DNA of 64,000 nt, from assembly GCF_000214595.1 (NCBI RefSeq), contig NZ_AFIG01000003.1, positions 744,001 to 808,000 on the forward strand, read 5' to 3'. This stretch comes from Methylophaga thalassica MP. Lineage in GTDB: Bacteria; Pseudomonadota; Gammaproteobacteria; Nitrosococcales; Methylophagaceae. The notes beneath the pieces were generated by a model that was given only the letters and a program-made list of their open reading frames with translations, had not been told where the DNA came from and made no database searches. Both the position numbers and the translations under genes were made by a program. Shown here in pieces: positions 38,933 through 46,036 of this stretch; positions within the stretch are counted from its first letter, which is position 1, and every line of letters starts with the position of its first letter.

Positions 38933-39382
38933 ATGAGCAAAGAAAAAGTCAGCCGTATCAGCATATCCTTACCAGAAAGTCTGTTAGAAGGTTTGGATGA
39001 GATGGTCAGCAAGCGTGGTTTTGAAAGTCGCTCTCAAGCCATTTGTGACATGATCAATTTACAAATTAATGAGCACCGTGCTCAACAAGGCGATACCGTG
39101 ATGACGGGTACGGTTAATCTGGTTTATAACCATTCAGTCCCAGGTTTGCAAAAGCGCCTTCATGATCTCCAATACGAATATATTGATGAAGTGATTAGCA
39201 ACCTCAATGTCAATTTAACCCATACCAACACACTGTCGGTCATTCTGGTACAAGGTCCAGCTAATCGCCTGAACATGATCGCTGACAAAATGATTACGCT
39301 ACGTGGTGTTGTCTACGGCCGACTATTATTGAACGCCGATATTATTCCCCCGATCCACCCTCTACCGCCCAAACAAACTTAA
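38933..39382 (+). CDS. NikR-fold ribbon-helix-helix regulator lacking nickel ligands
   Basis: 149 residues. The N-terminus is a ribbon-helix-helix DNA-binding domain (VSRISISLPESLLEGLDEMV, then GFESRSQAICDMI). The C-terminal ACT-like domain aligns with NikR. In E. coli NikR nickel is held by His76, His87, His89 and Cys95. By eye alignment the matching positions here are Tyr/Glu, Asn (NLNVNL), Asn and Thr (HTNTL), so nickel binding as in NikR is very unlikely. It may sense a different ligand tied to the adjacent transport/GlnT operon. An AGGAG site lies just before the ATG. Confidence 0.8.
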   Translation: MSKEKVSRISISLPESLLEGLDEMVSKRGFESRSQAICDMINLQINEHRAQQGDTVMTGTVNLVYNHSVPGLQKRLHDLQYEYIDEVISNLNVNLTHTNTLSVILVQGPANRLNMIADKMITLRGVVYGRLLLNADIIPPIHPLPPKQT

Positions 39383-39466
39383 AGCTATTGTTACTCTCGT
39401 TGTCAGTTGACCGAATGCTATGGATTCAGTAGTTTTATATTTTGCAATAAAATCACTGGCCAAAAC

Positions 39467-40096
39467 ATGACTGATACAAGCTTTCTCCCACCGCTCATCG
39501 CAGCGATTCAATCTGAAATTATTAACAATGAAGCAGAAATCTCCGCACTGGATCGTGCAATAGGTGATGGTGACCATGTCACCAATCTGTTACGTGGACT
39601 TGAAGCTGTTGCTAAACTGAATGATGAACTGGTTCAGCTTGATTGGTCAGCCGCCTTGATGAAAATTGGCATGACACTCATGTCCACCATGGGCGGAGCC
39701 TCAGGTTCTTTACTCGGCTCAATGTTTGTCAGTATGGGAAAAGCGGCCAAAGAGCAGGAACTGGATCTAAATGGAATGACAGCTGTTTATTCGGCGGGTG
39801 TTGAATCCATAAAAGCCCGAGGCAAGGCCGATATCGGTGAAAAAACCATGCTGGATACCCTGATTCCAGTTATGCAATCATTGCAAAGCGATACCGAACA
39901 AAATGCAGATAAAACGACTGTTTTAAGCAATATTAAAACTGCCGCTACACAAGGCATGCAATCGACCAAAGATATGCTGGCAACCAAGGGAAGAGCATCA
40001 TTTTTGGGTGAGCGCGCCCGCGGCCACATCGACGCAGGCGCCAGAACTTCTCAGTTAATTCTCTGTGTTATTGCTGACGAACTCAGCAAAATTTAA
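39467..40096 (+). CDS. dhaL: Dihydroxyacetone kinase ADP/ATP-binding subunit DhaL
   Basis: 209 residues. Nucleotide and magnesium motifs of DhaL are present: LDRAIGDGDHVTNLLRG (Val replaces the usual Gly of GDGDHG), TMGGASGSLLGSMF, IGEKTMLDTLIP and LGERARGHIDAGA. With DhaK it phosphorylates dihydroxyacetone, using ATP or, in PTS-type systems, a phosphoprotein (DhaM), which is not encoded beside it. The ATG at 39467 gives the normal N-terminus. The gene runs toward dhaK and their ends overlap by four bases, an unusual arrangement because dhaK and dhaL are normally in one operon. Confidence 0.9.
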   Translation: MTDTSFLPPLIAAIQSEIINNEAEISALDRAIGDGDHVTNLLRGLEAVAKLNDELVQLDWSAALMKIGMTLMSTMGGASGSLLGSMFVSMGKAAKEQELDLNGMTAVYSAGVESIKARGKADIGEKTMLDTLIPVMQSLQSDTEQNADKTTVLSNIKTAATQGMQSTKDMLATKGRASFLGERARGHIDAGARTSQLILCVIADELSKI

Positions 40097-41079
40097 ATAC
40101 CCCAACGTAATGCTGCAGTATGAACAGGTGCATCCCAATATTGCAGCATTTCATCGTCCATCAGCGTTAAGGTAATTGAGCAACCCGCCATATCCAGTGA
40201 CGTAGTGTAATTTCCGACCAGTGATCGAACAATTTTTATACCACGCTCTTCAAAAAACTGTGCCGCCAAATCATAAACCAGATAAAGCTCCATTAATGGT
40301 GTCGCACCAAAACCATTGATATGCAGTAAAACGCGTTGATCTTTTGTTGGTTTTAACTCTTCATCAATCGCTTTAGCGAGTATGTGAACAAGATCATCGG
40401 CCGTGGTCAGACTCATCACCTCTCGTCCGCGTTCTCCATGAATACCAACGCCCATTTCGACTTCATTATCCGAGATATCAAATGTAGGCTGCCCTAACGC
40501 TGGCACGGTACAACTGGTCAAAGCCACCCCCATAGAGGCAGTTGAATTGACGACTTTGTCACCAAGCTGTTTACAGGCAGCTAAATCTGCCCCGGCTTCT
40601 GCTGCAGCGCCGACGATTTTTTCAACAATCAACGTGCCAGCCACACCTCGGCGTCCAGTACTATGATTCTTAGGTAAAGACACATCATCATTCACCAGCA
40701 CTGTTTCATGGGGGCAATCCAACATTTCAGCGGCAATCTCAAAGTTCATCACATCGCCAGCATAATTTTTAACGATAAATAAAACACCCGCGCCATTTTC
40801 TACTTCTTGTGCCGCCATCAGCATTTGGTCGGGTGTTGGAGAGGTAAACACTTGCCCAGGACAAGCGGCATCTAACATGCCTTTTCCCACCAACCCAGTA
40901 TGCAATGGTTCATGGCCAGCGCCACCGCCAGAGATTAAAGCCACTTTGTTTTCAGGCTTATTTTTTCGAGTGACATAATGGGGCTGATGATTGAATTGAA
41001 TAATATTGCTATGCGCTCTGGCAAAACCATTCAAACTTTCTTCAAGAACACTTTCCACACCATTAATCAATTTTTTCAT
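40093..41079 (-). CDS. dhaK: Dihydroxyacetone kinase substrate-binding subunit DhaK
   Basis: 328 residues. SGGGAGHEPLHTG, VKNYAGDVMNFE (the Asp is the general base) and MGVGIHGERG (the His binds dihydroxyacetone covalently as a hemiaminal) are complete. The C-terminus has SLDMAGCSITLTLMDDE and DAPVHTAALRWG. The subunit is thus expected to be active. It is transcribed away from the RuMP block, 24 bases after the HAD phosphatase gene, and converges on dhaL. Dihydroxyacetone could derive from glycerol or from C1 metabolism; no dihydroxyacetone synthase is in the window. Confidence 0.92.
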   Translation of the reverse strand: MKKLINGVESVLEESLNGFARAHSNIIQFNHQPHYVTRKNKPENKVALISGGGAGHEPLHTGLVGKGMLDAACPGQVFTSPTPDQMLMAAQEVENGAGVLFIVKNYAGDVMNFEIAAEMLDCPHETVLVNDDVSLPKNHSTGRRGVAGTLIVEKIVGAAAEAGADLAACKQLGDKVVNSTASMGVALTSCTVPALGQPTFDISDNEVEMGVGIHGERGREVMSLTTADDLVHILAKAIDEELKPTKDQRVLLHINGFGATPLMELYLVYDLAAQFFEERGIKIVRSLVGNYTTSLDMAGCSITLTLMDDEMLQYWDAPVHTAALRWGI

Positions 41080-41103
41080 CTCTCGCTTCCTTTTTTGTTT
41101 TCT

Positions 41104-41949
41104 TTAATTTTCCAGGGCTTTTGTTAATGCTGCCAAATCATCCAAAATCCATGTTGGCTCATAATCAACCTGCTTAACATCCTCAGCCGAAGACACACCG
41201 GTTAAAACCAGCACGCTACGGATTCCCGCATTAACGGCTCCCAGAATATCGGTATTAAGACGGTCACCAATGGCAATGGTGGTGTCTTTTGTCGTGCCTA
41301 AAATTTTTAATGCCTGTTCATACAAGATAGGTTCAGGCTTACCAATAGATATCGGTTTCACGCCGGTGACTGACTCCAGCGCTGCTAACACGCCACCATT
41401 ACCCATCACTTCACCAAGCTCGGTAGGCAAAGTGGAGTCCGAATTTGTCGCATAAAAAGCAGCGCCTGCATTAATATTTAATGTCGCTGTTGCCAACTTA
41501 TCCCACGTTAATGTGCGATCAAGTCCGGATACAACAATATCCGCTGTTCGACCCGTGATTCCTTTTTCAGGCTGGTCTACTTCATACAAATCGGTCAGTA
41601 CAAAATCATTTTCCAATAAGGGTTGTTTTAACCCGTCTTCACCAATAACAAATACACGTTTTTTATCCGCGGGTAAGTGTTCGCATAAATAACTTACCGT
41701 GGCCATACTGGAAGTCAGAATTTCCTTAGCCTCGACCTCAATATTCATTGAGGATAATTTTTCGATATATTGCTGCTGAGTCAAACTGGCATTGTTCGTC
41801 GCTAATACAAAAGGTATCTTCTTTTCCCTGAGTAACTGAAAAAAGTCCCCTAATCCGAGCATCGCTTTATTACCATGCCATAGCACCCCATCCATATCGA
41901 TAATTAGACCAGCCACGTTATCTAAATAGACCGCAGATTCTGTATTCAA
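41104..41949 (-). CDS. HAD-family phosphatase, NagD-like (subclass IIA)
   Basis: About 281 residues. Motif I IIDMDGVLWHG (nucleophile Asp), motif II ATNNASLTQQQYIEKL, the Lys of GKPEPILYEQAL and motif IV IGDRLNTDILGAVNAGI are all present, with the C2 cap of NagD/phosphoglycolate-phosphatase-like enzymes between. The substrate is unknown; a sugar phosphate such as DHAP or a damaged metabolite fits the linkage to dhaK. I chose the TTG at 41949 because AGGA lies seven bases upstream; another TTG is at 41964. First gene of the HAD-dhaK unit. Confidence 0.82.
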   Translation of the reverse strand: MNTESAVYLDNVAGLIIDMDGVLWHGNKAMLGLGDFFQLLREKKIPFVLATNNASLTQQQYIEKLSSMNIEVEAKEILTSSMATVSYLCEHLPADKKRVFVIGEDGLKQPLLENDFVLTDLYEVDQPEKGITGRTADIVVSGLDRTLTWDKLATATLNINAGAAFYATNSDSTLPTELGEVMGNGGVLAALESVTGVKPISIGKPEPILYEQALKILGTTKDTTIAIGDRLNTDILGAVNAGIRSVLVLTGVSSAEDVKQVDYEPTWILDDLAALTKALEN

Positions 41950-42053
41950 AATATATCCTCGCAACTATACAATCTGGTCACAGAGAGTCGCATACTGCAA
42001 ATCATTGTGTCTAGTGATAAAAATGATGATAAATGTCGAGATTGAGTCAAAAA

Positions 42054-42083
42054 TTGACAGCATCTGTCGATCTGCTTTATAGT
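42054..42083 (+). promoter_or_regulatory. Sigma-70 promoter of the first hexulose-phosphate synthase gene
   Basis: TTGACA (42054-42059) and TATAGT (42078-42083) are separated by 18 bases. Transcription should begin near 42090, leaving a leader of about 53 bases. The -35 matches consensus fully, which fits a very highly expressed enzyme. The second synthase has a closely similar promoter at 44615. Confidence 0.75.
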
Positions 42084-42142
42084 CTGCGAGCGTATTTTCA
42101 ACGTAATAACTCATAAATTAAATTAATTAGGAGCATGTCAGC

Positions 42143-42784
42143 ATGGCAAAAGCACTTATTCAAATGGCACTGGATTCTCTGGATTTCGATCAAACAATCG
42201 CGCTTGCAGAGCAAGTTGCTCCTTACGTCGATATCTTAGAAATTGGTACACCATGCATCAAGTACAACGGTCTTGAACTGGTTACTGCACTGAAAAGCAA
42301 ATTCCCTAACAACCTGATCCTGGTTGACCTGAAAACAATGGACGCTGGTGAATACGAAGCAACTCCATTCTACGAAGCAGGTGCTGACATCTGTACAGTA
42401 TTAGGTGTTTCTGACAAAGCGACAATGGGCGGCGTAATCAAAGCAGCTAACGCTAACAACGCTGAAGCTCAAATCGACTTAATCAGTGTTAAAGACAAAA
42501 AAGCAGTTGCAACTGAAGCAGCTCGTAACGGTGCTCAAATCATCGGTGTTCACACTGGTCTTGACGCTCAAGCAGCAGGTCAAACACCTTTCGCTGATCT
42601 GAAAGACATCGCTAGCTTAAACTTAGGTGTTCGCATTTCAGTTGCTGGTGGTTTGAACAAAAACACTATTCAAGACACTGTTCGCGCTGGCGCGACAATT
42701 GTTGTTGTTGGTGCAGCAATCTACGGTGCGGATTCTCCAGCTGAAGCAGCTAAAGAATTACGTGCTTTAGTTGACGCAGCATAA
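42143..42784 (+). CDS. hxlA: 3-hexulose-6-phosphate synthase, copy 1
   Basis: HPS condenses formaldehyde with ribulose 5-phosphate, the first step of the RuMP cycle. The 213-residue (beta/alpha)8 protein shows DILEIGTPCIKYNG, VDLKTMDAGEYEA (the OMP-decarboxylase-superfamily DxK signature), VHTGLDAQAAGQTPF and ISVAGGLN. Codon use is strongly biased. It stands alone between its own promoter and a strong terminator. It is roughly four-fifths identical by eye to copy 2 at 44705. Why two copies exist is unclear; differences in expression are possible. Confidence 0.97.
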   Translation: MAKALIQMALDSLDFDQTIALAEQVAPYVDILEIGTPCIKYNGLELVTALKSKFPNNLILVDLKTMDAGEYEATPFYEAGADICTVLGVSDKATMGGVIKAANANNAEAQIDLISVKDKKAVATEAARNGAQIIGVHTGLDAQAAGQTPFADLKDIASLNLGVRISVAGGLNKNTIQDTVRAGATIVVVGAAIYGADSPAEAAKELRALVDAA

Positions 42785-43095
42785 GCACTAGCATTGCGTT
42801 AAGCAGAAAATGAAACGAGTGGTCGTTGACCACTCGTTTTTTTTCATGCTCACCTGATTAATTTATTAATTTAAATAATCAGGTAAGATAGTGGTTATTG
42901 GTCATTGATAATAATTATGATTTTAATTGACCAATCTCAAATTCAAACGGATTAATCGTATTGCATGTCGACTTCTGGCATTTTTGCTTGAGTTTTTCCG
43001 ACTTGCCACGATTAATCTAAAATAGTAATTTACCCGTTGCACCAACCTCGTTATGTTGGGCAGATGGGGTTAAAATGTAACAGGGGTATAATATT
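42785..43095 (+). other. Intergenic region between hxlA copy 1 and the repeat-protein gene
   Basis: After the terminator the region is AT-rich and holds two inverted repeats: ACCTGATTA / TAATCAGGT (42852-42860, 42876-42884) and ATTGGTCA / TGACCAAT (42897-42904, 42928-42935). A CCAAC / GTTGG pair near 43044-43060 could form a leader hairpin. A GGGGTA ribosome site precedes the ATG at 43096. No coding frame is seen. The repeats may be operators of the small gene. Confidence 0.5.
42813..42844 (+). terminator. Intrinsic terminator after hxlA copy 1
   Basis: Perfect 12-pair stem AAACGAGTGGTC / GACCACTCGTTT with loop GTT, followed by a continuous T tract to 42844. A strong rho-independent terminator 29 bases after the stop. 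Confidence 0.95.
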
Positions 43096-43410
43096 ATGAG
43101 TGATAAAGGTTTCTTTGCATCAGTTTGTGGATTTTTTAAAAGCCTGTTTTCATCAAGTCCTAGTCCTGCTCCAACCAGCAGCGCTAAGCAAAGCCCAGCA
43201 GCAAAAACAGCAAATGATGGTTTGACAGGTGTTGAACGCTATATCAGAAACCAAGCAAATAGCGGTTCAAAACTGACTGGTGTTGAAAAATATATTAGAA
43301 ATAAAACCACATCTGTAAAAGTGTTAACAGGTGTTGAGCAATATATTCGTAATAAAGCACAAGCAAAACCAATGACAGGTGTTGAACGTTATATTCAAAA
43401 CAAAGGTTAA
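43096..43410 (+). CDS. Small protein with four TGVE-x-YI-x-N repeats, unrecognised
   Basis: 104 residues. Residues 5-19 (GFFASVCGFFKSLFS) look like an amphipathic or membrane-touching helix. A Pro/Ser/Ala-rich linker follows to about 41. Then come four copies of LTGVERYIRNK or a close variant starting at residues 43, 60, 77 and 93, a period of 16-17 residues, with short flexible spacers. No catalytic motif is present. The plan of tethering helix, linker and repeated short motif is that of a scaffold or multivalent binding protein. It lies between hexulose-phosphate synthase and transaldolase genes, so RuMP enzymes are the obvious candidate partners. Function unknown. Confidence 0.8.
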   Translation: MSDKGFFASVCGFFKSLFSSSPSPAPTSSAKQSPAAKTANDGLTGVERYIRNQANSGSKLTGVEKYIRNKTTSVKVLTGVEQYIRNKAQAKPMTGVERYIQNKG

Positions 43411-43437
43411 ACCTGACCTTACACACTAAAGATTTAT

Positions 43438-43467
43438 GGCAAAGCCGGGCAACATCCCGGCTTTGCC
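43438..43467 (+). other. Perfect hairpin after the repeat-protein gene
   Basis: Arms GGCAAAGCCGGG and CCCGGCTTTGCC form a 12-pair stem with a six-base loop 27 bases after the stop. No T tract follows, so transcription may continue into the transaldolase gene. The structure may stabilise the upstream message or stop transcription with a helper factor. Confidence 0.65.
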
Positions 43468-43554
43468 GACATAATAATCAATAAAATCAACCATACAGTC
43501 AGCGTTAGATGCGATGGCTGTTAATTTTTAACTTAAAAATTAAAGGTACGAAAC

Positions 43555-44538
43555 ATGGCTACTTTACTTGATCAGCTTAAGGAAATGACCGTTGTTGTCG
43601 CCGATACTGGTGATATTCAAGCTATCGAAAAATTTACACCTCGTGATGCTACAACTAACCCTTCACTGATTACTGCTGCAGCTCAAATGCCACAATACCA
43701 AGGTATTGTTGATGACACATTGAAAGCAGCTCGTGAAACATTAGGTGCTGACGCGCCTGCATCAGAAGTGGTTTCACTCGCATTTGATCGTTTAGCAGTT
43801 TCATTTGGTCTGAAAATTCTGGATATCGTTCCAGGTCGTGTATCTACAGAAGTTGATGCTCGTCTGTCTTTTGACACCGAAGCGACCATTGCTAAAGGCC
43901 GTGACCTGATTGCTCAATACGAAGCAGCTGGTGTTTCACGTGAGCGTATCCTGATCAAAATCGCAGCAACCTGGGAAGGTGTTATGGCTGCTAAAGTACT
44001 GGAAGAGGAAGGTATTCACACTAACCTGACTCTGGTATTTGGTCTGCACCAAGCTGTTGCTTGTGGTGAAAATGGTATCCAACTGATTTCACCTTTCGTA
44101 GGTCGTATTCTTGACTGGTACAAAAAAGACACTGGTCGTGATTCTTATGAACCTGCAGAAGATCCAGGTGTTGTTTCTGTTACTCACATCTACAACTACT
44201 TCAAGAAATTTGGTTTAGAAACTGAAGTAATGGGTGCGAGCTTCCGTAACGTTGGTGAAATCACTGAATTAGCAGGTGTTGATCTTCTGACTATTTCTCC
44301 TGCTTTACTGGACGAATTACACTCAACTGAAGGTGACTTACCACGTAAGTTAAATGTTGAAGATGCCAAAGCATCAGATGTTGAACGCATCGATATGACT
44401 GAAGAAACATTCAAAGCTATGCACGCAGCAGATCGCATGGCAACTGAAAAGTTACAAGAAGGTATTGATGGTTTTGCTAAAGCACTTGAAACTCTTGAAG
44501 AGTTGCTGGCTAACCGTCTTGCAGAACTGGAAAGCTAA
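43555..44538 (+). CDS. tal: Transaldolase
   Basis: 327 residues of the TalB type. DATTNPSLI, the Schiff-base lysine in [24 protein letters not shown] and [14 protein letters not shown] are all present. It transfers a dihydroxyacetone unit between sugar phosphates in the rearrangement phase of the RuMP cycle, regenerating ribulose 5-phosphate. Codon use is highly biased. A hairpin without T tract separates it from the next hxlA promoter. Confidence 0.97.
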   Translation: MATLLDQLKEMTVVVADTGDIQAIEKFTPRDATTNPSLITAAAQMPQYQGIVDDTLKAARETLGADAPASEVVSLAFDRLAVSFGLKILDIVPGRVSTEVDARLSFDTEATIAKGRDLIAQYEAAGVSRERILIKIAATWEGVMAAKVLEEEGIHTNLTLVFGLHQAVACGENGIQLISPFVGRILDWYKKDTGRDSYEPAEDPGVVSVTHIYNYFKKFGLETEVMGASFRNVGEITELAGVDLLTISPALLDELHSTEGDLPRKLNVEDAKASDVERIDMTEETFKAMHAADRMATEKLQEGIDGFAKALETLEELLANRLAELES

Positions 44539-44567
44539 TTCATCAGAATTAAATTTCCCCGTATTCA

Positions 44568-44590
44568 GCCCACTCCATTTGTGAGTGGGC
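44568..44590 (+). other. Hairpin after the transaldolase gene
   Basis: GCCCACTC / GAGTGGGC form an eight-pair stem with a seven-base loop 29 bases after the stop. There is no T tract. Possible weak terminator or mRNA stabiliser. Confidence 0.5.
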
Positions 44591-44614
44591 CCGAATGCAG
44601 CAGGGTCAGTGAAA

Positions 44615-44643
44615 TTGACTTGTCACTGATTTCTGCATATAGT
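44615..44643 (+). promoter_or_regulatory. Sigma-70 promoter of hxlA copy 2 and hxlB
   Basis: TTGACT (44615-44620) and TATAGT (44638-44643) are separated by exactly 17 bases. The -10 hexamer and the TCTGC just upstream of it are shared with the promoter of copy 1, suggesting that both arose by duplication of gene plus promoter or are regulated alike. Confidence 0.78.
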
Positions 44644-44704
44644 CCCGCTTCACCTAAGCAAGCGTGATAACAATAATTTTTACTATAAATTAGGAGTATG
44701 TAAC

Positions 44705-45340
44705 ATGGCTGAAATCCAAATGGCTCTTGACTCATTGGACTTTGACGCAACAATGGCTCTGGCTGAACAAGTAGCGCCATATGTCGATATCCTTGAAATC
44801 GGTACACCTTGTATTAAATACAACGGTTTGAAACTGGTTAAAGCATTGAAAGCAGCTCACCCAGACAAAAAAATTCTGGTTGACCTGAAAACAATGGACG
44901 CTGGTGAATACGAAGCAACTCCTTTCTTTGAAGCTGGTGGTGACATCACTACAGTTTTAGGTGCTTCTGACATGGCTACAATGAAAGGCGTTATCAAAGC
45001 AGCTAACGCTAACAACGCTGAAGCTCAAATCGATTTAATCGGTGTTGAAGATAAAGCTGCTGTAGCTAAAGAAGCTGCTGCTAACGGTGCACACATCATC
45101 GGTGTTCACACTGGTCTTGACGCACAAGCTGCAGGTCAAACACCTTTTGAAGATCTTAAAACTATCGCTGGTTTAGGTCTGAACGTTAAAGTTTCTGTTG
45201 CTGGTGGTATCAACAAAGATACAATCCAAAGCACAGTTCAAGCTGGTGCTGACATCGTTGTTGTTGGTGCGGCTATCTACGGCGCTCCATCTCCAGCTGA
45301 ATCTGCAAAAGAACTGCGTGCATTAGTTGACGCAGCATAA
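44705..45340 (+). CDS. hxlA: 3-hexulose-6-phosphate synthase, copy 2
   Basis: The 211-residue paralogue of copy 1 is two residues shorter at the N-terminus and carries the same catalytic blocks DILEIGTPCIKYNG and VDLKTMDAGEYEA. Long stretches are identical to copy 1 at DNA level, for example 44876-44922 against 42320-42366. It is followed 11 bases later by hxlB in the usual synthase-isomerase operon, so this is likely the primary pathway copy. Confidence 0.97.
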   Translation: MAEIQMALDSLDFDATMALAEQVAPYVDILEIGTPCIKYNGLKLVKALKAAHPDKKILVDLKTMDAGEYEATPFFEAGGDITTVLGASDMATMKGVIKAANANNAEAQIDLIGVEDKAAVAKEAAANGAHIIGVHTGLDAQAAGQTPFEDLKTIAGLGLNVKVSVAGGINKDTIQSTVQAGADIVVVGAAIYGAPSPAESAKELRALVDAA

Positions 45341-45351
45341 GGATTAGAAAA

Positions 45352-45891
45352 ATGACAATGCATCGTGATCTAGTTGTAAACAAAATCACTGATATTTTAG
45401 GGGCTACTGACAGTTCTCTTGAAGCTGAATTCGTTGCTATGTGTGATGATGCTAAACGCATCTTCATTACAGGTGCCGGACGTTCACGTCTTGTTGGTAA
45501 CTTCCTGGGTATGAGGTTGATGCATAGTGGTTACACCGTATACGTTCAAGGTGAAATCAGCACACCTAGCATCCGTGAAGGCGATTTATTAATCGTTATC
45601 TCAGGTTCAGGTGAAACAACTCAGTTGGTTTCATTCGCGAACAAAGCTAAATCAGAGAACGCAAAAGTAGTATTAATCTGCTCAAAAGCAAGTTCAACGA
45701 TTGGTGATATAGCGGACAAAACAATTCAAATTGGTAACGATGATAGCTTTGCTCCTACTAAGGGCATGCCTATGGGTACTATGTTTGAATTATCGACATT
45801 GATTTTCTTGGAAGCCATCGTTTCTCATCTTATCCATGAGAAAGGTATTCCAGAAGAAGAAATGCGATACAGACACGCTAATATGGAATAA
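45352..45891 (+). CDS. hxlB: 6-phospho-3-hexuloisomerase
   Basis: 179-residue SIS-domain protein. FITGAGRSRLVGNFLGMRL, VYVQGEISTPSIREGD, VISGSGETTQLV and the C-terminal FELSTLIFLEAIVSHL match the PHI family. It converts hexulose 6-phosphate to fructose 6-phosphate, completing fixation of formaldehyde. It is co-transcribed with hxlA copy 2 and ends at a strong terminator. Confidence 0.96.
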   Translation: MTMHRDLVVNKITDILGATDSSLEAEFVAMCDDAKRIFITGAGRSRLVGNFLGMRLMHSGYTVYVQGEISTPSIREGDLLIVISGSGETTQLVSFANKAKSENAKVVLICSKASSTIGDIADKTIQIGNDDSFAPTKGMPMGTMFELSTLIFLEAIVSHLIHEKGIPEEEMRYRHANME

Positions 45892-45917
45892 TCACTTTTC
45901 CTTAGCAGTAAAAAAAG

Positions 45918-45950
45918 AAACGGGTAACTTTCGGGTTACCCGTTTTTTTT
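45918..45950 (+). terminator. Intrinsic terminator after hxlB
   Basis: An 11-pair stem AAACGGGTAAC / GTTACCCGTTT with a six-base loop is followed by a T run. It ends the RuMP block. The A-rich left flank may let it work in both directions. Confidence 0.93.
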
Positions 45951-46036
45951 ATGTCTACAGTTCAGATAGAGCTTATATCTCTGACGCTGTATAATGCTCT
46001 GATACTTATAACTCACTAATCGGTTTTAATAGAGAT

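Noticed and set aside
43096-43410. Four repeats read as a CRISPR-like array
   Set aside because: The repeats are 33-base coding motifs with synonymous differences and in-frame spacers of 15-18 bases, so they are protein repeats.
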